Assembly (NCBI GenBank): GCA_039806955.1
Contig: JBDHQI010000004.1
Span: 117,163 to 181,162, forward strand
Direction: 5' to 3'
Length of the DNA stretch: 64,000 nucleotides
Source: JADLHS01 sp039806955
GTDB lineage: Bacteria > Verrucomicrobiota > Verrucomicrobiia > Limisphaerales > JADLHS01
Below, one piece after another: positions 17,995-25,652 of the stretch. Under the pieces are notes generated by a model. It searched no databases. It worked only from the letters and a program-made list of their open reading frames with translations, and was not told the DNA's origin. Both the position numbers and the translations under genes were made by a program. Each line of letters begins with the position of its first letter. Position 1 is the first letter of the stretch.

Positions 17995-19074
17995 ATGAAA
18001 CGCATCTTGGTCATTGATGATGATAATGATCTGCGGGGTCTGGTGGAGACCGCGCTGCGCGGGCGTGGTTACGAGGTGCTGACGGCAACTGGAGGTGAGA
18101 AAGGCATCGCCATTGCGTCGCGCGAGTTGCCCGACTTGGTGTTGTGCGACGTCAACATGGCGCCGCTGGATGGGTATGCGACGCTTTCCGCGTTGCGTCG
18201 TGAACGAACCACCGCCACCATTCCGTTCATCCTGATGACCGGGCGGGCGGATCAAGTCGGCATGCGTCAGGGCATGGAATTGGGCGCGAATGATTACCTG
18301 CCCAAACCTTTCAGCTTGGAGGGTCTCTACGCGGCGGTGGAGACCCGCTTGAAAATGGCCGAGCAGATGCGGGAGCAGGCTGGCGAGGCGTTGCACGATT
18401 TACGCCATAACATCAGCATGATGTTGCCGCACGAATTCCGCACGCCGTTGAATGGCATCGTCGGCTTTGGTGAAGTGCTTGCGGCGAATCCCTCGGAGGA
18501 TATTGCCGAAATGGGGCAAACCATCGTGGATAGCGCGATGGCGTTGCACCGTCTGGTGGAGACGTTCCTCGCGTACTCGCAATTGGAAATTTTGCGGGTC
18601 AACAAAAAGGAGACAGAACTGCTGCGGAAGCAATCCTGCGCAGGCGACTTGTTGACCGAACGGGAAGCCAGTCGGCAGGCGGCGGCGGTCGAGCGCGCCG
18701 GGGATTTGGAATTGTCTCTGCAATCCGCTCTCGTTGCCATTTCTGATGAGTACTGGGTGAAGTTGGTGGGCGAAATTATTCATAATGCGTTTCGCTTTTC
18801 TACCGTCGGCCAACCAGTCCGCGTCAGCTTGACCACTTCCGGAGACCTCACGGTGTTGCGGGTGACTGATCAGGGGCGCGGGATGAGCGCGGATCAGGTG
18901 TCCCGCATCGGCGCGTTCATGCAGTTCGATCGCCACAAGCACGAGCAGCAGGGGTTGGGTTTGGGATTAACCATTGCCCGGCGGATCGCTGAACTGCACG
19001 GAGGCGCTTTGATGGTGCAGAGCGAATTGAATACCGGCACGACGGTCACGGTAAAATTACCGCTCGCGACTTGA
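17995..19074 (+). CDS. Response regulator receiver-histidine kinase hybrid
   Basis: About 359 residues in the order receiver then kinase, without a membrane segment. The receiver domain (about 1-120) has 'VIDDDND' acidic pocket, phosphoacceptor 'VLCDVNMAPLDGY', 'LMTGRA' and 'LPKPFS'. The kinase has the H box 'LPHEFRTPLNGIVGF', an N box 'EIIHNAFRFS', 'VTDQGRGMS' and 'GLGLGLTIA'. Such soluble hybrids relay a signal from a partner kinase. I start at ATG 17995 (MKRILVIDDD); a TTG nine bases upstream is the alternative. It follows citrate synthase by 88 bases and converges on the YggT-like gene with two bases between. Confidence 0.92.
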   Translation: MKRILVIDDDNDLRGLVETALRGRGYEVLTATGGEKGIAIASRELPDLVLCDVNMAPLDGYATLSALRRERTTATIPFILMTGRADQVGMRQGMELGANDYLPKPFSLEGLYAAVETRLKMAEQMREQAGEALHDLRHNISMMLPHEFRTPLNGIVGFGEVLAANPSEDIAEMGQTIVDSAMALHRLVETFLAYSQLEILRVNKKETELLRKQSCAGDLLTEREASRQAAAVERAGDLELSLQSALVAISDEYWVKLVGEIIHNAFRFSTVGQPVRVSLTTSGDLTVLRVTDQGRGMSADQVSRIGAFMQFDRHKHEQQGLGLGLTIARRIAELHGGALMVQSELNTGTTVTVKLPLAT

Positions 19075-19076
19075 GT

Positions 19077-19988
19077 TTATCGCGTCGTGCGAGCGTAAAG
19101 GTCCACCAATCCCGGAAGGTTCACCAGCCGTCCGGCCGGTTTTCCCGCAGCGTTGTAGCGCAGGGGAGTTTTGATTCCATTTTCCACCACATGCGCCACG
19201 AGCAGCGCCGCCGCAATTGCCACCACTGGCGCAAAATCAATCCGCCTGAATTGCAGCGGCCAGCGGCGCAGCGGTTGCAACAATTGCCGTCCAATTTGGT
19301 CAAGATAACGCCAGAAAATGTGGCGACCAAAGAACACGTAAGTGTGAATTGCGTAGAGTGCCAAAACAATTACCAGAGGATATTTTAGTGTGAGATAGCT
19401 GCCCAGTCCGACCAGCAGCGCTTGTTCAATTCGGACCCCGGCGCTCGCAGGCGGCGGTAACAGGTGAAAGTGATTCAAGGGCCAGCTTGCCAGCCACCAA
19501 AGCGCGCTGACGGCCAGCAGCGGCAGTAGCGCCTTCGGCAAAAACGGCCAGTTGACGATTTTACCTAGTTGGAGGTGCAACAGGAAACGGAAGGAGTCAG
19601 GTTCAGTGGCCGTGATTTTCAGCGTGGAAAAAAACAAGGTCCAAATCAGAAACACCCCCCACACGATACCGAAACTAAAAACGGAATACAGCAGCATAAG
19701 ATTCGTGCCGGTATCAGTGCGAAAGGGCACGGAGATAGGGCCGACATCAATTTTGCCGGTCCACCCGAGGGCGGCGCCAAAGGTTTCATAAAGCGGAGCG
19801 CGCAAGAGCAACAGACCGACGAGCAGCAGGGGCAGGTGCCAGCGCCGCAAGGGATGGTTCCCAGCCCGGCGGATCGTGCCCGTCAGCGTGGCGGGCCGGG
19901 TGTGGGCCACCAGATCAAAGCGGCGCGCCCGCCAGTTACACCAGAGTAACAGCCCGATCAAGTTTAGAATGAAATCGAGCAGGGCCAT
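19077..19988 (-). CDS. YggT-like integral membrane protein
   Basis: A 303-residue protein with about six hydrophobic helices. The N-terminal 'LLDFILNLIGLLLWCNWR' and the C-terminal 'LLQPLRRWPLQFRRIDFAP' followed by 'VVAIAAALLVAHVV' resemble the two halves of duplicated YggT-type proteins, which are implicated in osmotic or envelope functions. The final 35 residues are soluble. The assignment rests on pattern only. It is the last gene of the minus-strand succinyl-CoA synthetase run, 92 bases after sucD. Confidence 0.55.
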   Translation of the reverse strand: MALLDFILNLIGLLLWCNWRARRFDLVAHTRPATLTGTIRRAGNHPLRRWHLPLLLVGLLLLRAPLYETFGAALGWTGKIDVGPISVPFRTDTGTNLMLLYSVFSFGIVWGVFLIWTLFFSTLKITATEPDSFRFLLHLQLGKIVNWPFLPKALLPLLAVSALWWLASWPLNHFHLLPPPASAGVRIEQALLVGLGSYLTLKYPLVIVLALYAIHTYVFFGRHIFWRYLDQIGRQLLQPLRRWPLQFRRIDFAPVVAIAAALLVAHVVENGIKTPLRYNAAGKPAGRLVNLPGLVDLYARTTR

Positions 19989-20080
19989 GCAAGTTTTCGT
20001 GTCTCCAGCGAGGCTGACTGTTAATCGGTCGGTTCACACGGTTTCTGTTCCATCCGCCGGCGCGCTGGTGACCCCGGCGC

Positions 20081-20980
20081 TTACATCATTTTCAACAAGG
20101 TTTCGGCCATGTCGCTGGGCGTCGCGGCGACGCCGATTCCGGCGGCGCGGAAAGCGGCAATCTTGGCTTCCGCCGTGCCTCTGCCGCCGCTGACAATTGC
20201 TCCCGCATGACCCATGCGGCGGCCTGCCGGTGCAGTCGTGCCAGCGATGAATCCCGCGACCGGTTTTCGGCAATGCTTCGCGATCCATTCAGCGGCTTCT
20301 TCCTCCGCGCTGCCGCCAATTTCGCCGATCAAAATGATGCCGGTGGTTTCCGGATCGTCATTAAACAGTTTGATGACATCCAAGTGCGACGTGCCATTTA
20401 CCGGATCGCCTCCAATGCCGACACAGGTGGATTGTCCCACACCGCGCGAAGTGAGTTGCCACACTGCTTCGTAGGTTAACGTGCCCGAGCGCGACACCAC
20501 GCCGATGTTGCCTTTTTTGTGAATGTAACCGGGCGAAATGCCGATGCGGCAGCCGCCGTGCGAATCCTTGCCCGCGCCGGGCGTCACGATGCCGGGGCAA
20601 TTCGGGCCGATGAGTCGCGTGGTTTTACCTTCCATGGCGCGTTTCACCTTCACCATATCGTTCACCGGAATGCCTTCGGTGATGGCGACGACGAGATCGA
20701 GTCCAGCGTCCACACCTTCGAGGATGGCATCGGCGGCGAAGGGCGGGGGCACGAACACCGCGCTGGCGGTCGCGTCGGTTTGCTTTACGGCTTCGGCCAC
20801 GGTGTCGAAAATGGGAACTTTCGTGCCGTTGTGCTCGAAGACTTGACCGCCTTTGCCCGGCGTGACGCCAGCGACGATCCGCGAGCCGTAATCAATGGAG
20901 AGTTGAGCGTGCCGCGCGCCGAAGCTGCCGGTGATGCCTTGGATGAGAACTTTGGTATTGGGTTTGACTAGAATGGCCAT
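20081..20980 (-). CDS. sucD: Succinyl-CoA synthetase alpha subunit
   Basis: A 299-residue subunit carrying the CoA-binding Rossmann domain ('LIQGITGSFGARHAQ') and the ligase domain with the phosphorylated His in 'RRMGHAGAIVSGGRG'. 'IGPNCPGIVTPG' and 'GIGGDPVNGTSHLD' are also standard. With SucC it interconverts succinyl-CoA and succinate with substrate-level phosphorylation in the TCA cycle. ATG 20980 (MAILVKPNTK) gives the family length; the open frame upstream is not conserved. Unlike most genomes it is not directly adjacent to sucC: two small genes lie between. Confidence 0.96.
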   Translation of the reverse strand: MAILVKPNTKVLIQGITGSFGARHAQLSIDYGSRIVAGVTPGKGGQVFEHNGTKVPIFDTVAEAVKQTDATASAVFVPPPFAADAILEGVDAGLDLVVAITEGIPVNDMVKVKRAMEGKTTRLIGPNCPGIVTPGAGKDSHGGCRIGISPGYIHKKGNIGVVSRSGTLTYEAVWQLTSRGVGQSTCVGIGGDPVNGTSHLDVIKLFNDDPETTGIILIGEIGGSAEEEAAEWIAKHCRKPVAGFIAGTTAPAGRRMGHAGAIVSGGRGTAEAKIAAFRAAGIGVAATPSDMAETLLKMM

Positions 20981-20988
20981 GTGAAAAA

Positions 20989-21354
20989 TTAGTGGTGTCC
21001 TGCCTTCCGTTTGTGAATACAGATCGTGTTGCCGTCCGGATCGAAAATCATCGCCATCCGGCACGGCGAACATTCCGTTGGCGCCATGCGGAACTTGACG
21101 CCCTGCTGTTTCAGATGCGTGATGGCATCATCAAAATTTTCCACTTCAAGCGCGGTCGTGCAGCCATCGGGACTGGGCTTGAACATTCCCGGCCAACAGC
21201 CGATGGCCAGCGCATACGGGCCAAATTCGTATTCGATCCACTGGCCTTCGAGCACGGTCGTGGGTTTCAATCCCAACACGCCTTCGTAAAATTCACGCGA
21301 CCTTTTGATGTCGGTGACGGCGTAACAACAAAATGCGATTTCGGTGATTTGCAT
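20989..21354 (-). CDS. VOC-family (glyoxalase/bleomycin-resistance fold) protein
   Basis: A 121-residue protein with the paired beta-alpha-beta-beta-beta modules of the vicinal-oxygen-chelate fold: 'YAVTDIKRSREFYEGVLGL' in the first and 'VENFDDAITHLKQQGVKF' and 'FDPDGNTICIHKR' in the second. These are small metal-dependent lyases, dioxygenases or binding proteins; the substrate cannot be inferred. It sits inside the succinyl-CoA synthetase gene set, one base after the preceding coiled-coil gene and eight bases before sucD, so it must be co-translated with them. Confidence 0.85.
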   Translation of the reverse strand: MQITEIAFCCYAVTDIKRSREFYEGVLGLKPTTVLEGQWIEYEFGPYALAIGCWPGMFKPSPDGCTTALEVENFDDAITHLKQQGVKFRMAPTECSPCRMAMIFDPDGNTICIHKRKAGHH

Positions 21355-21355
21355 T

Positions 21356-21619
21356 TCAGGAAAACAGTTGGCGCGCGAACGAAAACGGCGCGCGTTTGAG
21401 CAGCTTCGTTGCGGCCAGTCGCAACCGGCCCAACGCTCCCTGGTGCGCAGTGACTTCGCGCGCGACGGCGACCTGTAGCGCCGCATACTCACGCCGTGCG
21501 CGTTCGTGCTGTTGGGACAGTTCAATCATCTGTTTCTGTAATTCAACCAGGCGGCGATACGACTCCAGGTCGGTGGCCTCCGCCTCCGTTCGTTCCGACT
21601 GTTTCTCACTCCGAGCCAT
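21356..21619 (-). CDS. Small coiled-coil hypothetical protein
   Basis: An 87-residue, highly charged helical protein. Residues about 15-60 form an uninterrupted heptad-like stretch ('LESYRRLVELQKQMIELSQQ'), followed by a basic tail 'LAATKLLKRAPFSFA'. No family is recognised. It starts 35 bases after the sucC stop and ends one base before the VOC gene ATG, so the gene order and tight spacing support its reality despite its size. Confidence 0.6.
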   Translation of the reverse strand: MARSEKQSERTEAEATDLESYRRLVELQKQMIELSQQHERARREYAALQVAVAREVTAHQGALGRLRLAATKLLKRAPFSFARQLFS

Positions 21620-21654
21620 CGCGCCCCAGTCTGGTTATCTTGCATCGCTGCTTC

Positions 21655-22860
21655 TTATTTGCCGACTGCTTTCACCACTTTCTGCGCCGCGTCGGCCATC
21701 GTGTCACCCGTGATGAGTGTGAGACCGGATCCCGCCAAAGTCTTTTTACCGGCGACGACGTTGTTGCCTTCGAGCCGCACGACGAGCGGCAGCTTTAATC
21801 CCGTTTCTCGCACGGCAGCAACGATGCCGCTGGCGATGATGTCACAATCCATGATGCCGCCGAAGATGTTGACAAAAATGCCTTTCACATTCGGGTCTTG
21901 CAGAATGATTTTGAATGCGGCCGTGACTTGATCCTTGCTCGCGCCCCCACCGACGTCGAGGAAGTTTGCGGGCATTCCACCGTAATGCTGGATGATGTCC
22001 ATCGTTGCCATAGCGAGACCGGCGCCATTTACGAGACAGGCGATGTTTCCGTCTAGCTTGATGTAATTCAGCGCATACTTGCTGGCTTCGATTTCCAACG
22101 GCGCTTCCTCGCCCAGATCGCGCATCGCTTGGATGTCTTTGTGACGATAGAGCGCATTATCATCAAGGCCGATCTTCGCGTCCACGCAGGACAACGCTTC
22201 CTTACCGTCCGCGCCCACGACGATGCAGAGCGGATTGATCTCCACCATGCTTGCGTCGCATTCCCACCAGGTTTTGTAAACGCCCATGAGCAGTTTCACC
22301 CCGCTATTGAAGGCGTCGCCCTTCAAGCCGAGCGCCGAGGCGATTTTTCGCGCCTGATACGGCATGATGCCGACGGCGGGATCAATGTGTTCCTTGATGA
22401 TTTTTTCAGGATGCTTCTCCGCAACTTCCTCGATATCCATGCCGCCCTCGGTGCTGGCCATGATGAGCGGACGTGACGTGGCGCGATCCAGCAGGACCGC
22501 AAGATAGAATTCCTTTTTAATTTCCTCCGCCGCCGCCACGAGCAGCTTTTTCACAAGACGGCCGTCCGGTCCGGTCTGCTTGGTGACCAGCACCTGGCCA
22601 AGCATGGCCTGGGCTTTTTCATGAACTTCCGCTGCGCTTTTGCACAATTTCACGCCGCCTTGAAAACCGCTCTTGAACGTGCCCTTGCCGCGTCCACCGG
22701 CATGGATCTGCGATTTCACCACGACGAGTTTATTGCCGCCGGCAAAAAGTTTTTCGGCGACCGTCTGAGCTTCCGTCGCGGTGGTGCAAACTTCGCCGGG
22801 TGGCACCGTGACTCCGTATTGGGCGAGTAATTGTTTGGCCTGATATTCGTGAATGTTCAT
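21655..22860 (-). CDS. sucC: Succinyl-CoA synthetase beta subunit
   Basis: A 401-residue ATP-grasp subunit that binds the nucleotide and partners SucD. The start 'MNIHEYQAKQLLAQYGVTVP', the 'VVVKSQIHAGGRGKG' ATP-grasp loop, 'LEINPL'-type metal site ('MVEINPLCIV') and the C-terminal 'GIFVNIFGGIMDCDIIA' and 'VVRLEGNNV' are standard. ATG 22860 is the conserved start. It heads a minus-strand unit sucC-coiled coil-VOC-sucD-YggT-like. Confidence 0.96.
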   Translation of the reverse strand: MNIHEYQAKQLLAQYGVTVPPGEVCTTATEAQTVAEKLFAGGNKLVVVKSQIHAGGRGKGTFKSGFQGGVKLCKSAAEVHEKAQAMLGQVLVTKQTGPDGRLVKKLLVAAAEEIKKEFYLAVLLDRATSRPLIMASTEGGMDIEEVAEKHPEKIIKEHIDPAVGIMPYQARKIASALGLKGDAFNSGVKLLMGVYKTWWECDASMVEINPLCIVVGADGKEALSCVDAKIGLDDNALYRHKDIQAMRDLGEEAPLEIEASKYALNYIKLDGNIACLVNGAGLAMATMDIIQHYGGMPANFLDVGGGASKDQVTAAFKIILQDPNVKGIFVNIFGGIMDCDIIASGIVAAVRETGLKLPLVVRLEGNNVVAGKKTLAGSGLTLITGDTMADAAQKVVKAVGK

Positions 22861-22962
22861 TTCAAAAGCGGGTTTCATTGAACGCCGCTTTGGGAACAAA
22901 ATCAATCTTTAACCCAAGCTGGAAGCTCGGTGATGCAACGGCGTCGCGCCGTCGCGGCGGTT

Positions 22963-23399
22963 TTACCACCAGAGGTAATTGGGATCCGAAACGATATTTT
23001 CGTCGGCCGACGAATAGTTTTCCGGGAAGTTAAAATAGACGGCGTGGCCATCCGCAAACGAAAGGTTTAGGATCCGTTTGCTGGTTCGGGTGGTGGGCCA
23101 GACACTGCTGGCAATATATTTCGGATCATTGCCACGCTGTACGCCGTACGTGGGCCAGTCATCATGGATGGAAAACGTGTCCGCGTTATCGTCCGCATAC
23201 AGGCGCATGGCCAGATTGATCTGCCGCAAATTATTCAGGCAATAAACCCGGGCGCCCGGTCCTTGGCCGCGCTTAACGCGGGCAGCAATAGCGCCGCCGG
23301 GATGGCGATGATCGCGATAACCGCCAATAGCCCGATCAACGTGAAGGCGGGCGATGTCGTTTTGCGCGCGGTGGCAGAGTTGGCGGCAAGCGAGGACAT
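22963..23399 (-). pseudogene. Degenerate type II/IV pseudopilin-like (H-X9-DG type) gene
   Basis: Two adjacent frames together resemble a Verrucomicrobia/Planctomycetes prepilin. The frame starting at ATG 23399 gives a leader and hydrophobic stretch 'SPAFTLIGLLAVIAIIAIPA' and then hits a stop at 23235-23237. The next frame carries the continuation 'VYCLNNLRQINLAMRLYADD' and ends with 'LSFADGHAVYF' and a Trp-Trp C-terminus at 22963. The junction is a one-base frameshift near the GC-rich 23250-23258. In addition the invariant Glu at +5 of the mature pilin is Gly (FTLIG), and the middle of the usual 200-250 residue protein is missing. It lies between the NIL gene and sucC and is best read as a decaying gene. 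Confidence 0.75.
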
Positions 23400-23424
23400 G
23401 CTCGCAGGCCTTTCGGGACCGGGT

Positions 23425-23712
23425 TTAATTGGCGATGACGCCGATCTCGACCGGCTCGACGCTGACGCCGGTTTTTTCCAGCCACTTGATGGCGGCTTTT
23501 ACTTCCGCGCGTTCGCCCGCCAGCTCCAAACACACAATGCCAATTTCGTCCGTAACACTGGCTTGGCGGATGTTGGTGACCAGTTGAAATTTCTGCCCCA
23601 ACTGCCAGACGAGCGGTTTGGTGATAAGCCGGGGTGGATACATCAGCCAGAGGCGTGTGCGTTGTGGCGTTTGGGGAATGGTGCGAACTGTTTTTTTCTT
23701 TTTGGCAGCCAT
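23425..23712 (-). CDS. NIL-domain protein
   Basis: A 95-residue protein. After a basic start (MAAKKKKTVRTIP) comes a ferredoxin-like NIL fold: 'RLWLMYPPRLITKPLVWQLG', 'FQLVTNIRQASVTDEIGIV', 'LELAGERAEVKAAIKWLEKT' and 'GVSVEPVEIGV'. NIL domains occur at the end of the methionine importer ATPase MetN and in proteins of sulfide-dependent homocysteine synthesis, so a methionine or sulfur link is reasonable. It lies downstream of the MoaD-like gene (109-base gap) at the end of the SAM-riboswitch operon that starts with thrC. Confidence 0.82.
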   Translation of the reverse strand: MAAKKKKTVRTIPQTPQRTRLWLMYPPRLITKPLVWQLGQKFQLVTNIRQASVTDEIGIVCLELAGERAEVKAAIKWLEKTGVSVEPVEIGVIAN

Positions 23713-23821
23713 GACAATTAATAGTTCAGAGTTAAAAATTCAAAATGTTTGGGCAGATAGTGACCGCCTCACGCCCCGCCCGCCACTTGTAATATTACCT
23801 GTTCAGCCGGATCGGTTGACT

Positions 23822-24097
23822 TTAACCGCCGGCAATCGCCGGGATGATGCTGATTTCGTCGCCGTCCTTGAGTGGGGTCTGTGAATTCTGGAGGAAACGG
23901 ATGTCTTCCTCGTTCACATAGACGTTCACGAACCGGCGGACCTCGCCTTTTTCGTCCACGAGCCGCTCGGCGATGCCGGGGTAGCGGGACTGTAATTCGG
24001 TGATCGCCTCGCCAATGGTGGCGGCGTTGACTTCGACCAGCTCCTCGTTGTGGGTCAACTTGCGAAGCGGCGTTGGGATTCGAACTTTCTTTGCCAT
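23822..24097 (-). CDS. MoaD/ThiS-family sulfur carrier protein
   Basis: A 91-residue beta-grasp protein ending exactly in Gly-Gly ('EISIIPAIAGG'), the tail that is adenylated and converted to a thiocarboxylate in sulfur carriers. 'VNVYVNEEDIRFLQ' and 'TPLKDGDEI' are standard family features. No molybdopterin or thiamine genes are near; instead the neighbours are thrC and a NIL protein under a SAM riboswitch, so it probably donates sulfur in amino acid metabolism, as CysO does for cysteine. The E1-like activating enzyme is not in the window. The first 30 codons are duplicated 792 bases upstream. Confidence 0.87.
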   Translation of the reverse strand: MAKKVRIPTPLRKLTHNEELVEVNAATIGEAITELQSRYPGIAERLVDEKGEVRRFVNVYVNEEDIRFLQNSQTPLKDGDEISIIPAIAGG

Positions 24098-24103
24098 AAA
24101 TTG
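24008..24103 (-). repeat. 96-bp repeat, copy 1 (start of the intact moaD-like gene)
   Basis: This block covers the first 30 codons of the MoaD-like gene plus six bases upstream of its ATG. It matches 24800-24895 over 96 bases with three mismatches and no gaps. The two copies bracket the HepT/MntA genes. Confidence 0.95.
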
Positions 24104-24107
24104 AATT

Positions 24108-24458
24108 TCAATTCTGCGGTGGCGGATTCTTCGTCAAATAACTTTCAATTCGCGCGATCAAAGTCGGAACGTCTTTTTGCACCGTATCCCAGACGACATC
24201 CAAATCCACGTCATCGTAATCGTGAATCAGAATGTTGCGCATTTCCGTCAGCAGCCGCCAAGGAATCTCGGGGAACTGCTGCTGCGCTTCGGGCGAAAGC
24301 CGCCGCGCGGCTTCCCCGATGATCTCGAACTTGCGATTGACCGCTTCATACTTCTCTTCGTTCGCTTTGAAATTCTCACGAGTTACGCCCGTGGTGAACC
24401 GCTGCACGGCTTTCGCAGCCTCCAAGATGTCTTCCAGATACGCGTTATCCTTCGACAT
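24108..24458 (-). CDS. hepT: HepT-like HEPN toxin of a HepT/MntA module
   Basis: A 116-residue all-helical HEPN protein. The predicted RNase motif is 'RNILIHDY', that is R-x4-H-x-Y, in which R and H are catalytic and the Tyr is the residue that partner MntA enzymes AMPylate in characterised systems. The ATG at 24458 (MSKDNAYLEDILE) overlaps the end of the nucleotidyltransferase gene by 14 bases, the usual arrangement for these toxin-antitoxin pairs. The frame is open further upstream but without similarity. It ends ten bases before the start of the intact moaD-like gene, so the module is embedded inside the thrC-moaD-NIL unit. Confidence 0.87.
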   Translation of the reverse strand: MSKDNAYLEDILEAAKAVQRFTTGVTRENFKANEEKYEAVNRKFEIIGEAARRLSPEAQQQFPEIPWRLLTEMRNILIHDYDDVDLDVVWDTVQKDVPTLIARIESYLTKNPPPQN

Positions 24459-24753
24459 AAATTGGCGTCGCCGTCGAGAGGATCGAATGCTTGCGATAGC
24501 GGTTGCGACTGCGTTCGATGGCGCGGCGGCTGACCAAATCCACTGAACGCCCGAACAAAACTGCCAGCTTCTCCTGCATATCCGCCCAATCGAGCAATGT
24601 CGGATGAGCATCGGCCCGTAATGTCGCCAACAAATCCACGTCGCTGTCGGCCCGAAAGTCATCGCGCAAGGCCGAGCCGAACAGTTCCAGCCGCGCGATG
24701 CCGCGCTGCTGGCAGAACTGCCCGATCTGCTCGCGATTGAATTTCAGCTTCAT
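24445..24753 (-). CDS. mntA: MntA-like minimal nucleotidyltransferase antitoxin
   Basis: A 102-residue nucleotidyltransferase with the signature 'LELFGSALRDDFRADSDVDL': GSxxR-type loop plus two Asp residues that bind the metal. In HepT/MntA systems this enzyme neutralises the HEPN toxin by transferring AMP to its Tyr. The ATG at 24753 (MKLKFNREQIGQF) is chosen; the upstream in-frame TTG at 24807 falls inside the duplicated moaD fragment and would add a non-conserved leader. Confidence 0.87.
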   Translation of the reverse strand: MKLKFNREQIGQFCQQRGIARLELFGSALRDDFRADSDVDLLATLRADAHPTLLDWADMQEKLAVLFGRSVDLVSRRAIERSRNRYRKHSILSTATPIYVEG

Positions 24754-24787
24754 CTGGCCGGTAAAATACTCGCTGGTCGCAAAAGGT

Positions 24788-24889
24788 TCAATCCCGGCGC
24801 TCGCCAATGGTGGCGGCGTTGACTTCGACCCGCTCCTCGTTGTGGGTCAACTTGCGGAGCGGCGTTGGGATGCGAACTTTCTTTGCCAT
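24788..24889 (-). pseudogene. Truncated copy of the moaD-like gene (first 30 codons)
   Basis: From ATG 24889 the frame encodes the first 30 residues of the MoaD-like protein (MAKKVRIPTPLRKL onward, with one substitution), then three unrelated residues and a stop at 24788-24790. It is part of the 96-bp repeat at 24800-24895. It lies between the MntA gene and the gene at 24923 and is evidently a by-product of the insertion of the toxin-antitoxin pair. Confidence 0.9.
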
Positions 24890-24895
24890 AAATTG
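24800..24895 (-). repeat. 96-bp repeat, copy 2 (moaD fragment)
   Basis: Second copy of the block at 24008-24103, same orientation, 93 of 96 bases identical. Identity stops abruptly at both ends (24799/24007 and 24896/24104), which marks the junctions of the duplicated segment. Confidence 0.95.
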
Positions 24896-24922
24896 TTTTC
24901 TGCAGCTGAGTTTAGAGACGGT

Positions 24923-25369
24923 TCAAGCGTGTGCAAGAAACGCTTTCTGTTCTTCGTTTAACGGAGAGTCTGCTTTGCTAGTTAAGCGTTCAACATCTGC
25001 CCACTTCTCAAACCAAGGCAATAACACATCTTTTGTGAAAGCGAACAAATTGTCAGCAGCGGGCTGCCAACTGACCGAAGACTCACCATATTCAAAGCTG
25101 TAGCGGCCAACGGGCAAACCCATGATTCGCTTTTCAAACCAACCGTCATGACTATGCATACCGTTCAGCCAATCAACGTCTTTCTCGAAACCAACCAGAT
25201 GAACCGCTGCATGGACACGGAAATTGGTCGTGAACGTAAACTTGTGAATGTGAATCCTGTGAAGGATTGCGTCGCTGCGGCGTTCCCACCAACTTGTCTT
25301 CACTCTTGAAAACCCAAGCGTCGCAGCCTGATTGGTAAACAATTTGAAGATTTCGTGGTGAGGTTTCAT
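24923..25369 (-). CDS. Hypothetical protein, possibly DUF4304-like
   Basis: A 148-residue soluble protein rich in aromatic residues ('VKTSWWERRSDAILHRIHIH', 'WFEKRIMGLPVGRYSFEYG', 'VLLPWFEKWADVERL'). The pattern of a large N-terminal sheet containing 'KFTFTTNFRVHA' and a C-terminal helix is reminiscent of DUF4304-type proteins, which often sit among defence or toxin genes, but I cannot confirm it. It begins five bases after the duplicated thrC tail and ends shortly before the duplicated moaD start, so it occupies the centre of a nested insertion between thrC and moaD. Confidence 0.6.
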   Translation of the reverse strand: MKPHHEIFKLFTNQAATLGFSRVKTSWWERRSDAILHRIHIHKFTFTTNFRVHAAVHLVGFEKDVDWLNGMHSHDGWFEKRIMGLPVGRYSFEYGESSVSWQPAADNLFAFTKDVLLPWFEKWADVERLTSKADSPLNEEQKAFLAHA

Positions 25370-25374
25370 TCAGC

Positions 25375-25437
25375 TTACACGCTGACCTTCTCCTCACTCG
25401 CCAGCATCGCTTCAAACGCGCGCAGGCTCGGTTTGAT
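25375..25437 (-). pseudogene. Duplicated 3' end of thrC (last 20 codons)
   Basis: This 63-bp stretch matches the true thrC end at 26130-26192 without gaps, with five mismatches, and keeps the frame and TAA stop (encoding IKPSLRAFEAMLASEEKVSV, one residue different). The two copies bracket the PIN toxin and its partner. Identity ends at the stop codon on one side and about 20 codons before it on the other. Confidence 0.93.
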
Positions 25438-25439
25438 GT

Positions 25440-25652
25440 TCATGCCGCAATGGCTTTGCGGCGGCTGGTTTTTGCCTTGGAAAGATTCACGATGCGATGG
25501 CGTGAAGCTTTTTGCCGCTTGCGCGCATCGGCAAAGAGTTTGTCCACGCTGTGACCGCGCGCGGCGGACAACGCGTCCTTGATGCGCCAGATTTCCTGGA
25601 GCACTTCGTCGGTACTTTGGTAAGTCACCGGTTTTTTAATCGTTGCGCTCAT
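25440..25652 (-). CDS. Small antitoxin-like partner of the PIN protein
   Basis: A 70-residue basic protein: 'MSATIKKPVTYQSTDEVLQE' then 'IWRIKDALSAARGHSVDKLF' and a Lys/Arg-rich tail. Its ATG overlaps the end of the PIN gene by 17 bases, the toxin-first order with coupling seen in many type II pairs, and its size fits. No DNA-binding fold is obvious, so the antitoxin role is inferred from position. Confidence 0.6.
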   Translation of the reverse strand: MSATIKKPVTYQSTDEVLQEIWRIKDALSAARGHSVDKLFADARKRQKASRHRIVNLSKAKTSRRKAIAA

